Shown: one piece after another, positions 8,527 through 16,542 of the stretch
How the letters are laid out: each line of letters opens with the position of its first letter
Numbering within the stretch: position 1 is the first letter of the stretch
Notes under the pieces: generated by a model
What the model was told of the DNA's origin: nothing
Databases searched by the model: none
The model's input: the letters and a program-made list of their open reading frames with translations, nothing else
NCBI GenBank assembly: GCA_013372875.1
Contig: JABXIW010000266.1
Coordinates: forward strand, 1 to 16,892
DNA length: 16,892 nucleotides
Direction: 5' to 3'
DNA from: Gammaproteobacteria bacterium
Lineage (GTDB): Bacteria > Pseudomonadota > Gammaproteobacteria > Enterobacterales > Kangiellaceae
Program-made: the position numbers and the translations under genes

Positions 8527-8537
8527 AATTGGATTGT

Positions 8538-9302
8538 TTAAAACTCATTCAAGCTGTAATTCGGATAATTTAGCAACAATACTCTTCGATATTGCTCAGC
8601 CAATTCTGGAATATCCAACAACTTGTAAGAATTAATTAAAATCTCTAGTGCTTGCGGTACAACTGTTGCTTTTGGATAGGCTTCAACAATGTACTTAGCG
8701 CGATTGGCAGCGCCAACATAGCTATCTCTTTCCATGTAAAACTTGGCGATGTGCAATTCATGCTGCGCTAGCAAGTTTTTCACTTGGATCATGCGTTGAC
8801 GCGCATCGGGTGCATATTGACTGTCAGGGTAGACTTGCACCAATGAGCGGAAACTTGAAAAAGCAGCTTTTAAGTTTGAAGTATCGCGTTTATGGATATC
8901 GGCGCTTAATAAGTCTTTGATAAAACCACGCTCTTGCTCGTAATACATCAAGCCTTTCATGTAATAAACATAGTCAAGACTATTGTGTTGTGGGTGCTGA
9001 CGGATAAAACGATCCGCTTGGGTTTGTCCACGATCGTATTCGCCTTTTTTAAAGTAAGCGAAAATCAAATCTAATTTTACTTGCTCAGAAATTTTGCCAA
9101 AAGGATAGCGAGTATCAATTTCTTCAAGCAACTCAATGGCTCTGGTGTAGTTACCTGAATTTAGGGATGCTTTTGCTTTAGTGGTTAATTCTTGAGCAGT
9201 CAGTGATTCCACTTCGGTTTTTTGTTCAGCATCAGGAGTGGATGAACAACCGACCAAAAAAAGTCCTGCGGCCGCTAAAATTAATAATAATTGTTTTTGC
9301 AT
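8538..9302 (-). CDS. bamD: Outer membrane protein assembly factor BamD
   Basis: The 254-residue lipoprotein has a type II signal peptide (1-18) with lipobox LVGC and acylated C19, followed by SS, which favours outer-membrane sorting. The body is helical repeat: TPR-like units from about residue 36, with KASLNSGNYTRAIELLEEI, the typical BamD segment DTRYPFGKISEQVKLDL, and then AYFKKGEYDRG and FRSLVQVYPDSQYAPDAR. BamD is the essential lipoprotein of the BAM complex: it sits on the periplasmic face of the outer membrane, binds BamA, BamC and BamE, and helps recognise the C-terminal signal of beta-barrel proteins. It is divergent from rluD, a pairing found widely in gammaproteobacteria. Length and motifs are complete. 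Confidence 0.95.
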   Translation of the reverse strand: MQKQLLLILAAAGLFLVGCSSTPDAEQKTEVESLTAQELTTKAKASLNSGNYTRAIELLEEIDTRYPFGKISEQVKLDLIFAYFKKGEYDRGQTQADRFIRQHPQHNSLDYVYYMKGLMYYEQERGFIKDLLSADIHKRDTSNLKAAFSSFRSLVQVYPDSQYAPDARQRMIQVKNLLAQHELHIAKFYMERDSYVGAANRAKYIVEAYPKATVVPQALEILINSYKLLDIPELAEQYRRVLLLNYPNYSLNEF

Positions 9303-9343
9303 ATTGATTTTCTGTTGAATTAGAGCCTGTTACAATGTGGCTC

Positions 9344-9372
9344 ATTCTAACTGAGCTAGACAGCCACGCCAA
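9344..9372 (-). promoter_or_regulatory. Candidate sigma70 promoter of bamD
   Basis: On the minus strand, TTGGCG (plus 9367-9372) and TAGAAT (plus 9344-9349) are separated by exactly 17 bp. The predicted start near 9337 would give bamD a leader of about 35 nt. The -10 is strong and the -35 moderate. It lies in the 137-bp divergent gap with rluD. Confidence 0.5.
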
Positions 9373-9392
9373 TCTTTTTACGAGAATTTACA

Positions 9393-9443
9393 ATGGCTAA
9401 TCAGCTAAATAAGGCCTATAACCGCCAAGAGTTACTAGTATGA
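9393..9443 (+). CDS. Possible 16-codon leader ORF coupled to rluD
   Basis: An ATG with a GAG ribosome-site match 8 nt upstream opens a frame encoding MANQLNKAYNRQELLV. It stops at a TGA that overlaps the rluD ATG as ATGA (9440-9443). This arrangement would couple rluD translation to that of the short ORF. The peptide has no run of a single amino acid of the kind used in attenuation. Such overlaps arise by chance, so this is tentative. Confidence 0.3.
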   Translation: MANQLNKAYNRQELLV

Positions 9444-10420
9444 GCACTCAATCTGTTGAAATCAGACACCTATTTGATGAAAAAGTTTATGGGCAACGGT
9501 TAGATTTTGCGTTGGCGCAAGAATTTCCTGAATATTCGCGCTCTCGCATCCAAGATTGGATCAAAAAAGGCTATGTCACCGTTAATGAGCAGGTCATAAC
9601 CGCAGCCAAGCATAAAATGGAAGGTTTTGAAGAGGTTGAAATCAACGCCACCATCGAAGTGCAAGGCGAGTGGAAGCCGCAAGCAATTGAACTTGATATT
9701 GCTTATGAAGACGATGATTTATTGGTGATCAACAAACCTGCGGGTTTGGTGGTGCATCCTGGTGCGGGTAATAAAGATGGTACTTTAGTTAATGCTTTAT
9801 TGCATCATGCGCCAGAATTGGCGAATTTGCCGCGAGCGGGTATCATCCATCGTTTGGATAAGGAAACAACAGGTTTATTAGTCGTGGCAAAAACCATTGC
9901 CGCGCATACTGATCTGGTGGAGCAATTGCAGCGCCGCGCTTTTACTCGTGAATACGATGCAGTGACCAATCGAGTGATGGTTTCAGGCAGCACTATTGAT
10001 GCGCCGATTGGCCGTCACCCCACTAAAAGAACCTCGATGGCGGTAACTCCCGATGGCAAGAGAGCCATTACTCATTATCGTGTGGTAGAAAAATTTCTTG
10101 ACCATAGCCACATTAAGTTACGCCTAGAAACAGGTCGAACGCATCAAATTCGTGTGCACATGGCGCACTTGAAATTTCCATTGATTGGAGATCCGCTCTA
10201 TAGCGGCCGTTATCGCACGCCAACTCGAATCACTTCTGAGCTTAAAGACACCATCGGCAATTTTAGAAGACAGGCTTTGCACGCTAGTTTATTGGGCCTG
10301 CAACATCCAACAACCGGTGAGTACATTGAGTGGCGCGCGCCTTTGCCACAAGATATGAAGCAGTTATTGATTGAATTGCGAAAAAACAAATCTTTTTATG
10401 AGCAACATGAAGCAGACTGA
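9440..10420 (+). CDS. rluD: 23S rRNA pseudouridine synthase RluD
   Basis: The protein has 326 residues. An S4 RNA-binding domain (about 18-75: GQRLDFALAQEFPEYSRSRI, VTVNEQ) is followed by the RsuA/RluA-type catalytic domain. The catalytic motif is IIHRLDKETTGLLVVAK with nucleophile D140, and GRTHQIRVHM further on is the usual family motif. The strong match to RluD and its place next to bamD point to the enzyme that makes pseudouridines 1911, 1915 and 1917 in helix 69 of 23S rRNA (E. coli numbering), rather than RluC. The ATG has an AAGAG ribosome site 8 nt upstream. Its 3' end overlaps the start of pgeF, indicating an operon. Confidence 0.93.
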   Translation: MSTQSVEIRHLFDEKVYGQRLDFALAQEFPEYSRSRIQDWIKKGYVTVNEQVITAAKHKMEGFEEVEINATIEVQGEWKPQAIELDIAYEDDDLLVINKPAGLVVHPGAGNKDGTLVNALLHHAPELANLPRAGIIHRLDKETTGLLVVAKTIAAHTDLVEQLQRRAFTREYDAVTNRVMVSGSTIDAPIGRHPTKRTSMAVTPDGKRAITHYRVVEKFLDHSHIKLRLETGRTHQIRVHMAHLKFPLIGDPLYSGRYRTPTRITSELKDTIGNFRRQALHASLLGLQHPTTGEYIEWRAPLPQDMKQLLIELRKNKSFYEQHEAD

Positions 10421-11147
10421 TCTTGAGCTAATAGCACCAAATTGGCCTGCTTCCGAAAAAGTTCGCGCTTTTACTAGTTGTCGAACGGGTGGTTTGAGTA
10501 TCGAGCCATTTGAGCATTTGAATTTAGCGAAGCATGTGGGTGATGACGCACACACGGTTGAGTCAAATCGTCAGTTACTTCAACAATTTTCGGAACATCC
10601 TGCCGATCCTCATTGGCTAACGCAAACCCATTCGACAGAGGTGGTTGAATACAATCCAGCTGAATTTGAGTGCGAAGCGGATGCTGTTTTCACAACTCAA
10701 ACCAATCAAGCCTGCGTTGTTATGACCGCGGATTGTTTGCCTGTGTTGTTATGTTCAAAAAATGGTGATTTTGTAGCAGCGGTTCATGCAGGGTGGCGTG
10801 GATTAGCCGATGGGATCACTATTAAAGCCGCCAAGAAATATGCAAAGCCAAGTGAGTTAATGGCTTGGATCGGGCCAGCTATTAGTCAAGAATACTTTGA
10901 AGTAGGGCAAGATGTTTATGATGAATTTTGCAAGCCTGCGCCTTATTTAAGTGCTCATTTTAAAGCTGTTGGTGAGAACAAATATTATGCCGACTTACCA
11001 GCCATTGCCGCAGATCAACTGCAAGGGCTTGGTGTTGAAACCTATCAAAGTGAATTATGCAGTTATGCTGAGTCTGAAAGGTTTTATTCTTACCGCCGCG
11101 ATGGCAGAACAGGTCGAATGGCAACCATGATTTGGCTCGAAGCATAA
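10398..11147 (+). CDS. pgeF: Peptidoglycan editing factor PgeF (YfiH, polyphenol oxidase family)
   Basis: The protein has 249 residues from this ATG, which overlaps rluD by 23 bp. An ATG at 10407 is equally plausible and closer to the E. coli N-terminus; the frame also stays open upstream to a TTG that is unlikely to be used. The DUF152/YfiH family zinc site is intact: H78 (QTHSTEVV), C113 (MTADCLPVLLC) and H130 (AAVHAGWRG). The late motif FYSYRRDGRTGRMATMIWL also fits. Homologues were first called multicopper polyphenol oxidases; in E. coli the protein removes wrongly incorporated L-Ser or Gly at position 1 of the peptidoglycan stem precursor, and the human relative LACC1 acts on nucleosides. 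It is part of the rluD-pgeF unit that precedes clpB in many gammaproteobacteria. Confidence 0.93.
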   Translation: MSNMKQTDLELIAPNWPASEKVRAFTSCRTGGLSIEPFEHLNLAKHVGDDAHTVESNRQLLQQFSEHPADPHWLTQTHSTEVVEYNPAEFECEADAVFTTQTNQACVVMTADCLPVLLCSKNGDFVAAVHAGWRGLADGITIKAAKKYAKPSELMAWIGPAISQEYFEVGQDVYDEFCKPAPYLSAHFKAVGENKYYADLPAIAADQLQGLGVETYQSELCSYAESERFYSYRRDGRTGRMATMIWLEA

Positions 11148-11173
11148 AATTATAAAAATAGAGATCAGTATTA

Positions 11174-11890
11174 ATGACCGTGTCCAATATTATTTTAATC
11201 AGTTTAGGTGTTATTTTTTTCGCCTATCTCTTGCGTTTGAATTATCTTGGCAAGAAATACAACCAAGTGGACTGGGGATCTAGCTTTTTAAATAAGGTAG
11301 ATGGAGTTTTTCGTTATTATTGTTTGAATTTCCACAACTTGAAATTCAACGGCATTGATGCCAGCGCCAATCGATTTCATTTGCCTCAAGAAGGTGGCGC
11401 TCTAGTTATTTCTAACCATTTGTCGGGCATCGATCCTTTCTTTTTGATCGCTGCTTGCGATAGACCTATTCGTTTTATGATTGCCAAAGAAGAGTACGAG
11501 CGCTGGTATTTAAAGTGGCTCTTTAAAGGTGCCGGTTGTATTCCTGTGGATCGCACTGGCAGAGCAGACATTGCTTTTCGCCAAGCTAAGCGTGCGCTAG
11601 ACAAGGGCGAAATTATTGCTTTATTCCCTCATGGCAAAATTCATTTGGATCATGAGCAGCCGTATCGTGTAAAACCTGGCATCAAAAAGCTGGCTGAACT
11701 ATCAAAAGTACCGATTTTTGTAGCTCGGTTGACGGGTGTCCGTGGTCAAGGCAGTGTTTTTACGCCTTTGTTTTTGCGTTCACAGTCGGTCGTTACTCAG
11801 TTTCCTAATATCGATTTTCAGTATTTCGAAGAAGATGACAGCTTGCTTCGATTAGGCGAGCTACTATTAGGTCATCGTTCATCCCTTTAA
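11174..11890 (+). CDS. Lysophospholipid (1-acylglycerol-3-phosphate-type) acyltransferase
   Basis: The 238-residue protein has one N-terminal membrane helix (about 4-20) and a PlsC-type domain. Motif I is NHLSGID with H82 and D87 (H-X4-D), the catalytic pair. The third block GCIPVDR (121-127) is intact. The block that normally reads FPEGTRS is FPHGKIH (151-157), so the usual Glu is His. Members transfer an acyl chain to lysophosphatidic acid or other lysophospholipids at the inner face of the membrane. The exact acceptor cannot be read from sequence, and the altered block makes a role as the main PlsC uncertain. It begins 26 bp after pgeF and is probably in the same transcript; it is absent from the E. 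coli version of this neighbourhood as I recall it. Confidence 0.85.
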   Translation: MTVSNIILISLGVIFFAYLLRLNYLGKKYNQVDWGSSFLNKVDGVFRYYCLNFHNLKFNGIDASANRFHLPQEGGALVISNHLSGIDPFFLIAACDRPIRFMIAKEEYERWYLKWLFKGAGCIPVDRTGRADIAFRQAKRALDKGEIIALFPHGKIHLDHEQPYRVKPGIKKLAELSKVPIFVARLTGVRGQGSVFTPLFLRSQSVVTQFPNIDFQYFEEDDSLLRLGELLLGHRSSL

Positions 11891-11902
11891 GCGCTATTCT
11901 CA

Positions 11903-11930
11903 CTTGAAATAAGTCAAACCAACCTCATTA
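11903..11930 (+). promoter_or_regulatory. Sigma32 (heat-shock) promoter of clpB
   Basis: CTTGAA (11903-11908) is followed after 14 bp by CCTCATTA (11923-11930). The RpoH consensus is CTTGAA-N(13-17)-CCCCATNT, so the -35 is perfect and the -10 has two mismatches. clpB is a classical sigma32 gene, and the predicted start near 11937 lies about 60 nt before the ATG. A second, extended -10-like TGCTATAAA (11939-11947) could act as a housekeeping promoter. Confidence 0.7.
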
Positions 11931-11948
11931 TTTAGGCATGCTATAAAT

Positions 11949-11965
11949 ACAAGCCACTGGCTTGT
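11949..11965 (+). other. Perfect stem-loop in the clpB leader
   Basis: ACAAGCC (11949-11955), the loop ACT and GGCTTGT (11959-11965) form a 7-bp perfect stem. It is not followed by a T-run, so it is not a terminator. It starts about 12 nt after the predicted heat-shock start and ends about 30 nt before the clpB ATG. That position suits a 5' mRNA stabiliser or a temperature-sensitive structure, but it leaves the GGAGG ribosome site (11982-11986) free. Confidence 0.5.
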
Positions 11966-11995
11966 GAGTAAATCTAATTGTGGAGGTCTATTTCA

Positions 11996-14572
11996 ATGAG
12001 AATGGACAAATTAACCAGTAAATTTCAGAACGCCCTAGCCGATGCACAGTCCTTGGCGGTGGGTAAAGATAACCAATTTATTGAGCCTGAGCATCTACTG
12101 TTAGCCATGTTGAATCAACAAGGTAATAGTATTGCTGGGATCTTAAATCAAATTGGCGTGCATCCTGCTCAATTGGCACAAAGTCTTGAGCAAAAAATTG
12201 CACAATTGCTGCAAGTTAGTGGCGCGCCTGGTGAAGTGCATGTGTCGCAAGGCTTAGGTGCATTGCTTAATGTATGTGACAAATTGGCTCAACAGCGAAG
12301 CGATCAGTTTATTTCTTCAGAGTTGTTTCTATTGGCCGCTCTTGGCGATAAAAACTTAGGCAAAATTCTAAAAGATAATGGCGTAACCACTCAGATGGTG
12401 GAAGAGGCTATTAATCAAATTCGCGGTGGCCAAAATGTGAATGATCCCAATGCCGAAGACAATCGTCAAGCCTTGGACAAATACACCATTGATTTAACCG
12501 AGCGCGCTGATAGTGGCAAGCTTGATCCAGTGATAGGCCGTGATGATGAGATCCGCCGTTGTATTCAAGTGTTGCAGCGTCGCAGTAAAAATAACCCTGT
12601 GCTCATTGGTGCGCCTGGTGTCGGTAAAACCGCCATTATCGAAGGGTTAGCCCAGCGTATTGTCAATGGCGAAGTACCTGAAGGCATTAAAAATAAGCGT
12701 GTTTTGTCATTGGACATGGGCGCTTTAATTGCTGGTGCTAAATTTCGTGGTGAGTTTGAAGAGCGCTTAAAAGCAGTGTTAAAAGATTTGTCGAAACAAG
12801 AAGGTCAGATCATTTTGTTTATCGATGAATTGCACACCATGGTTGGTGCAGGTAAAGCCGAAGGCGCTATGGATGCGGGCAATATGTTAAAACCTGCCTT
12901 GGCGCGTGGTGAATTACACTGCGTGGGCGCTACGACTTTGGATGAGTACCGTCAGTATGTGGAAAAAGATGCGGCACTTGAGCGTCGTTTCCAAAAAGTG
13001 TTGGTCGATGAACCTTCAACGGAAGACACCATTGCAATTTTGCGTGGCCTAAAAGAGCGTTATGAAGTGCACCATGGGGTGGAAATTACCGATCCAGCGA
13101 TTGTCGCTGCAACCACTTTATCTCTGCGCTACATTACTGATCGTCAATTGCCAGATAAGGCGATTGATTTGATTGACGAAGCGGCCAGCCGTATTCGGAT
13201 GGAAATCGATTCCAAGCCCGAAGTGATGGATAAATTGGATCGCCGTTTGATTCAATTAAAGATCCAGCGCGAAGCCTTGAAAAAAGAAACTGATGAGAGT
13301 TCTAAGCAACGCTTATCAGATCTGGAAGCGAATATCTCGGAGCTAGAAAAAGAATATGCCGAACTTAATGAAATCTGGACAGCAGAAAAAGCCGCAGTGC
13401 ATGGTACTCAGAACATCAAAGCCGAGCTCGATCAGGCGCGTACCGATTTAGAGGCGGCACAGCGCTCAGGCGATTTAACCAGAATGTCCGAGTTGCAGTA
13501 TGGTTTGATCCCAGAGTTAGAAGCGAAATTAGCTTCGGCCAGCGAAGCATCGGATGATGAAGCTGAAATGCAGCTGTTGCGTAACAAAGTTACTGATCAA
13601 GAAATAGCGGAAGTCGTCGCTAAATGGACAGGTATTCCTGTTTCAAAAATGCTGCAAGGCGAAAAAGATAAACTGCTGCAGATGGAAAGTTATTTGCATC
13701 AGCGAGTGATTGGCCAAGACGAGGCGGTAGTGGCGGTTTCCAATGCGGTGCGTCGTTCGCGCGCAGGTTTGTCCGATCCTAATCGTCCTAATGGCTCATT
13801 CTTATTCTTAGGGCCAACCGGTGTGGGTAAAACCGAGCTGTGTAAATCTTTGGCCGAGTTTTTATTTGATACTGAAGATGCCATGGTGCGGATCGATATG
13901 TCCGAGTTTATGGAAAAACATGCGGTTGCACGCTTAATTGGTGCGCCGCCTGGCTATGTGGGTTACGAAGAGGGCGGCTATTTAACCGAAGCGGTGCGCC
14001 GTAAGCCTTATTCGGTGGTGCTGTTTGACGAAGTTGAAAAAGCCCATGCAGATGTTTTTAATGTATTACTGCAAGTTCTGGAAGACGGTCGCCTAACCGA
14101 CAGTCAAGGTCGCACTGTGGACTTTAGAAATACGGTGGTGGTGATGACTTCGAATTTAGGTTCGGATCTGATCCAAAACTTTAGCTCCGAAAGCTCAGAA
14201 GCGGATTTGAAATCACAATTGATGGAAATAGTAGGAAGTTTCTTCCGTCCAGAGTTTATCAATCGAATTGACGAAACGGTGGTGTTTCATAGTCTTGGCA
14301 AAGAAGCGGTGAAGCAAATTGCGCAGATCCAGTTGGCCAATTTGAATAAGCGTCTTGCTGAGATGGATTTATCCATCGAGTTTAGCCAAGAGGCAATGGA
14401 TTATTTAGCCGACGTTGGTTTTGATCCCGTGTTTGGTGCTAGGCCATTAAAACGTGCCATCCAAGCCTATGTTGAAAATCCGTTGGCTCAAAAACTGTTG
14501 CAAGGTGATTTTGAGAAAGGTGCAAAGATTAGGGTGTCGCTAAAAGGTGATGTCTTGAGTTTTGATAGTTAA
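11996..14572 (+). CDS. clpB: ATP-dependent disaggregase ClpB (Hsp104 family)
   Basis: The protein has 858 residues from the ATG at 11996, which has a strong GGAGG site 9 nt upstream; the frame is open to a TTG at 11978 that would destroy this spacing. Order of domains: Clp_N double repeat (about 1-145), first AAA+ domain with Walker A GAPGVGKT (205-212), coiled-coil middle domain (about 410-530), second AAA+ domain with Walker A GPTGVGKT (606-613), and a C-terminal ClpB D2-small domain. The pore-loop [13 protein letters not shown] and the sensor/arginine segments match E. coli ClpB closely. It works as a cytosolic hexamer with DnaK/DnaJ/GrpE to pull apart protein aggregates. Regulation is probably by the sigma32-like promoter and leader hairpin upstream. 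It lacks a P-element for ClpP, as expected for ClpB. Confidence 0.97.
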   Translation: MRMDKLTSKFQNALADAQSLAVGKDNQFIEPEHLLLAMLNQQGNSIAGILNQIGVHPAQLAQSLEQKIAQLLQVSGAPGEVHVSQGLGALLNVCDKLAQQRSDQFISSELFLLAALGDKNLGKILKDNGVTTQMVEEAINQIRGGQNVNDPNAEDNRQALDKYTIDLTERADSGKLDPVIGRDDEIRRCIQVLQRRSKNNPVLIGAPGVGKTAIIEGLAQRIVNGEVPEGIKNKRVLSLDMGALIAGAKFRGEFEERLKAVLKDLSKQEGQIILFIDELHTMVGAGKAEGAMDAGNMLKPALARGELHCVGATTLDEYRQYVEKDAALERRFQKVLVDEPSTEDTIAILRGLKERYEVHHGVEITDPAIVAATTLSLRYITDRQLPDKAIDLIDEAASRIRMEIDSKPEVMDKLDRRLIQLKIQREALKKETDESSKQRLSDLEANISELEKEYAELNEIWTAEKAAVHGTQNIKAELDQARTDLEAAQRSGDLTRMSELQYGLIPELEAKLASASEASDDEAEMQLLRNKVTDQEIAEVVAKWTGIPVSKMLQGEKDKLLQMESYLHQRVIGQDEAVVAVSNAVRRSRAGLSDPNRPNGSFLFLGPTGVGKTELCKSLAEFLFDTEDAMVRIDMSEFMEKHAVARLIGAPPGYVGYEEGGYLTEAVRRKPYSVVLFDEVEKAHADVFNVLLQVLEDGRLTDSQGRTVDFRNTVVVMTSNLGSDLIQNFSSESSEADLKSQLMEIVGSFFRPEFINRIDETVVFHSLGKEAVKQIAQIQLANLNKRLAEMDLSIEFSQEAMDYLADVGFDPVFGARPLKRAIQAYVENPLAQKLLQGDFEKGAKIRVSLKGDVLSFDS

Positions 14573-14593
14573 CTTTTTATTTTAATACTATCT

Positions 14594-14633
14594 AAAAAAA
14601 AGCGAGCCAACTTCAACAAGTTGCTCGCTTTTT
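14594..14633. terminator. Bidirectional terminator between clpB and the DUF4124 gene
   Basis: AGCGAGCCAACTT (14601-14613) and AAGTTGCTCGCT (14618-14629) form a long stem with one bulged C and a CAAC loop, flanked by AAAAAAA on the left and TTTTT on the right. It lies between the clpB stop (14572) and the convergent gene ending at 14652. Confidence 0.9.
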
Positions 14634-14651
14634 GTTTATAAGACTTGAAAT

Positions 14652-15107
14652 TTATTTACAGTACTTAGCAATGTTCTCTTGAGCTTCTTTTAATCTATTG
14701 GCTCGTTCTTCATCCGTAAGCATTCTGCGTTCACCATCTTCTTCAACTTGGATACGGGTGGTTCTTTCTAGCGCTTCTAAGTTGTTCTTTGAAATGGTGC
14801 AGTTTTTAGCAGCGCGCTCAGCATTAAGTGCATCTACACGATTTTTTTCAACATTTTGCGCCGCAATGATTTTATCTTGCTCGTTCACAGGCGCCTCAGA
14901 TTTTTTAGCCGTTACGCTTGGTGGAGTAGATGCCTTGGAGCTTCTATTTTTAATAGTGGTGTAATCGATACCCGCTGGCGGTTTTGATTGGGTATATTTG
15001 ATATTACCCTTACTATCTTTCCACTTATAGATAATTTCTGCGGCTTGGACTGTCGAAAATGAAAACGCAGTAATTGCCGCTACCACTAAAATCTTAAACT
15101 TATACAT
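14652..15107 (-). CDS. Secreted DUF4124-domain protein
   Basis: The 151-residue protein has a Sec signal peptide (1-22, likely cleavage after VQA). The mature part opens with EIIYKWKDSKGNIKYTQSKPP (24-44 region), the DUF4124 signature: a short periplasmic module found in many proteobacterial proteins of unknown role. After this come a low-complexity Ser/Thr/Lys/Pro linker (about 53-72) and a charged, helical C-terminal part (about 75-150). Two cysteines in the mature protein (C103 and C150) could form a disulfide. The ATG has a good AGGAA site. Function is unknown; export to the periplasm is the only firm inference. It shares strand and a 59-bp gap with the DUF3579 gene upstream. Confidence 0.85.
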   Translation of the reverse strand: MYKFKILVVAAITAFSFSTVQAAEIIYKWKDSKGNIKYTQSKPPAGIDYTTIKNRSSKASTPPSVTAKKSEAPVNEQDKIIAAQNVEKNRVDALNAERAAKNCTISKNNLEALERTTRIQVEEDGERRMLTDEERANRLKEAQENIAKYCK

Positions 15108-15166
15108 CAGAATTCCTGTAAATTAAAACCTATCCATAGCTATCTTGGCAGTTTGCTGGTCATAAC

Positions 15167-15463
15167 TCAAGCAACCGACTCAATAACTTCTTCGCTAATT
15201 TCCAATTTATTCTTTTTTGCAAACTCAATCAACTGTTGAAATAAGCTGGGATGTGTTTCTGAAAGGGTGTGATTGATAATGACACATTTATAACCATCAA
15301 TAACCGCAGGTCTGAGTAGCGGCGAGTAGATCATGCGGCGATTGCGGAAAGTGCATAAATTACCACACATTCTTTCCGCCCAGTCACTGGGACGGAACTT
15401 GTCACCTTGTTCTGTGATCCCTTTAATAATAAAGCGCTTATCGCTTAACTGGCTCATGGTCAT
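15167..15463 (-). CDS. DUF3579 family protein
   Basis: This 98-residue cytoplasmic protein has no signal peptide or membrane segment. IIKGITEQGDKFRPSDWAER near the start, YSPLLRPAVIDGYKCVIINH in the middle and LFQQLIEFAKKNKLEI near the end match, from memory, the conserved DUF3579 family of beta- and gammaproteobacteria, whose function is unknown. Two cysteines stand close together (MCGNLC, residues 33-37), followed by FRNRR, but they are not a full zinc-binding set. A second in-frame ATG two codons in (MSQL) is an equally good start; neither has a clear ribosome site. It is divergent from pssA. Confidence 0.75.
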   Translation of the reverse strand: MTMSQLSDKRFIIKGITEQGDKFRPSDWAERMCGNLCTFRNRRMIYSPLLRPAVIDGYKCVIINHTLSETHPSLFQQLIEFAKKNKLEISEEVIESVA

Positions 15464-15538
15464 TGGAGTTATATGAAATTGCGGCTATCTTGCCAGAATT
15501 CGTTTTCCTGTCAACTTTTAGCCAATATGCCATTAATA

Positions 15539-15558
15539 AAGCACAATGGAAAGTGCTT
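15539..15558. repeat. Inverted repeat upstream of pssA
   Basis: AAGCAC (15539-15544) and GTGCTT (15553-15558) are perfect inverted arms 8 bp apart in the 163-bp gap between the DUF3579 gene and pssA. There is no T-run, so it is not a terminator. It may be an operator or a chance repeat. Confidence 0.35.
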
Positions 15559-15571
15559 CTAACCGAAAGAA

Positions 15572-15586
15572 AGAGTATGATACTCT
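15572..15586. promoter_or_regulatory. 15-bp palindrome over a possible pssA -10 box
   Basis: AGAGTAT-G-ATACTCT is a perfect 7+1+7 palindrome, 40 bp before the pssA ATG. It contains TATGAT (15576-15581), a good -10 match, although no good -35 lies 17 bp upstream. A dimeric regulator bound here would block or assist the promoter. Role inferred only from symmetry and position. Confidence 0.4.
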
Positions 15587-15626
15587 ACTGATATCAATAG
15601 TATAGCTTCAACTTTTAGAGCTTTTT

Positions 15627-16430
15627 ATGAAAATGCGCAAACGCTTTTCCTCGCGTCGAGGAATCTATTTATTGCCTAACTTATTAACTACTGCTGGCTT
15701 GTTTGCTGGTTTTTATGCGGTGGTTGCTTCGATGCAGGGACGGTTTGAATATGCAGCTATTGCGATTTTCGTTGCCATGATCATGGATGGGCTTGATGGT
15801 CGTATGGCTCGAATTACTAATACCCAAACCGATTTCGGCGCCGAATACGACTCCATGGCGGACATGGTCTCATTTGGAATCGCGCCTGCCTTAGTTGCCT
15901 ATAATTGGGCGTTGTCTGGTTTAGGCAAGTTCGGCTGGTTAGCCACTTTTGTTTATGTGGTTGCAGCAGCGCTGCGTTTGGCTCGCTTTAATACTCAAGT
16001 GGAAACGGCTGATAAGCGCTATTTCCAAGGATTAGCCAGCCCCTCGGCGGCGGCAATATTGGCTGGTTTAGTTTGGGTTGGCACTGAATATCAATGGCAA
16101 ATAGAGCCTTACGCGGTTTATGTGGGGATCTTAACCATTGTCACAGGCTTATTAATGGTCAGTAATTTCCGCTATTCTTCGTTCAAAGAAGTCGATTGGA
16201 AAGGCAAGATACCTTTTATAGGTATGCTAGTGATAGTGCTACTCTTTATATTAATAGCGTCAGAGCCTGCGGTGGTGTTATTTAGCGGCTTCTCGATATA
16301 CGCTATTTCTGGTCCCATTATGACTTTATGGCACTTAAAGGATATTCGCGAAGAGCGTCTTGAGCGTCGCAAGTTTCAAAATGAAGTAGAAGAATTAGCC
16401 CCTGATTCTGAAGAAAACAAAGTCGAATGA
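15627..16430 (+). CDS. pssA: CDP-diacylglycerol--serine O-phosphatidyltransferase
   Basis: The 267-residue membrane protein has the complete CDP-alcohol phosphotransferase motif DG-x2-AR-x8-G-x3-D-x3-D, starting at DGRMAR (D57 G58 A61 R62) with G71, D75 and D79. About six to eight hydrophobic helices follow, and the C-terminal tail is acidic and hydrophilic. It makes phosphatidylserine from CDP-diacylglycerol and serine, the step before phosphatidylethanolamine. This is the integral-membrane type (as in Bacillus), not the phospholipase-D-like soluble PssA of E. coli. PgsA shares the motif but is shorter, and the N-terminal YLLPNLLTTAGLFAGFYA is typical of PssA. The ATG has an AGAG site 6 nt upstream. 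Its own promoter probably lies near the palindrome at 15572. There is no partner gene in the window. Confidence 0.9.
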   Translation: MKMRKRFSSRRGIYLLPNLLTTAGLFAGFYAVVASMQGRFEYAAIAIFVAMIMDGLDGRMARITNTQTDFGAEYDSMADMVSFGIAPALVAYNWALSGLGKFGWLATFVYVVAAALRLARFNTQVETADKRYFQGLASPSAAAILAGLVWVGTEYQWQIEPYAVYVGILTIVTGLLMVSNFRYSSFKEVDWKGKIPFIGMLVIVLLFILIASEPAVVLFSGFSIYAISGPIMTLWHLKDIREERLERRKFQNEVEELAPDSEENKVE

Positions 16431-16489
16431 GCTTGAAATAATCTAGGCTTACCAAACCCAATCAATTCATTAGTAAAACTTATCAATTA

Positions 16490-16539
16490 GGCTGTGTTTG
16501 CTGCTTTTTTAAGCAGCGTAAAACCCTAAAAACACGGCC
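16490..16539. repeat. Nested inverted repeat between pssA and the rRNA promoters
   Basis: The inner stem GCTGCTT (16500-16506) and AAGCAGC (16511-16517) has a TTTT loop. The outer arms GGCTGTGTTT (16490-16499) and AAACACGGCC (16530-16539) pair with one G-T. On the plus strand it is followed by A-runs rather than T-runs, so it is not a standard terminator for pssA; on the minus strand a T-run would follow. This 462-bp stretch (16431-16892) has no protein gene. Confidence 0.6.
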
Positions 16540-16542
16540 TGC

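Noticed and set aside
11978..11995. Longer clpB start (TTG at 11978)
   Set aside because: It lies before the GGAGG ribosome site, whose spacing fits the ATG at 11996, and MRMDKLT matches the known ClpB N-terminus.
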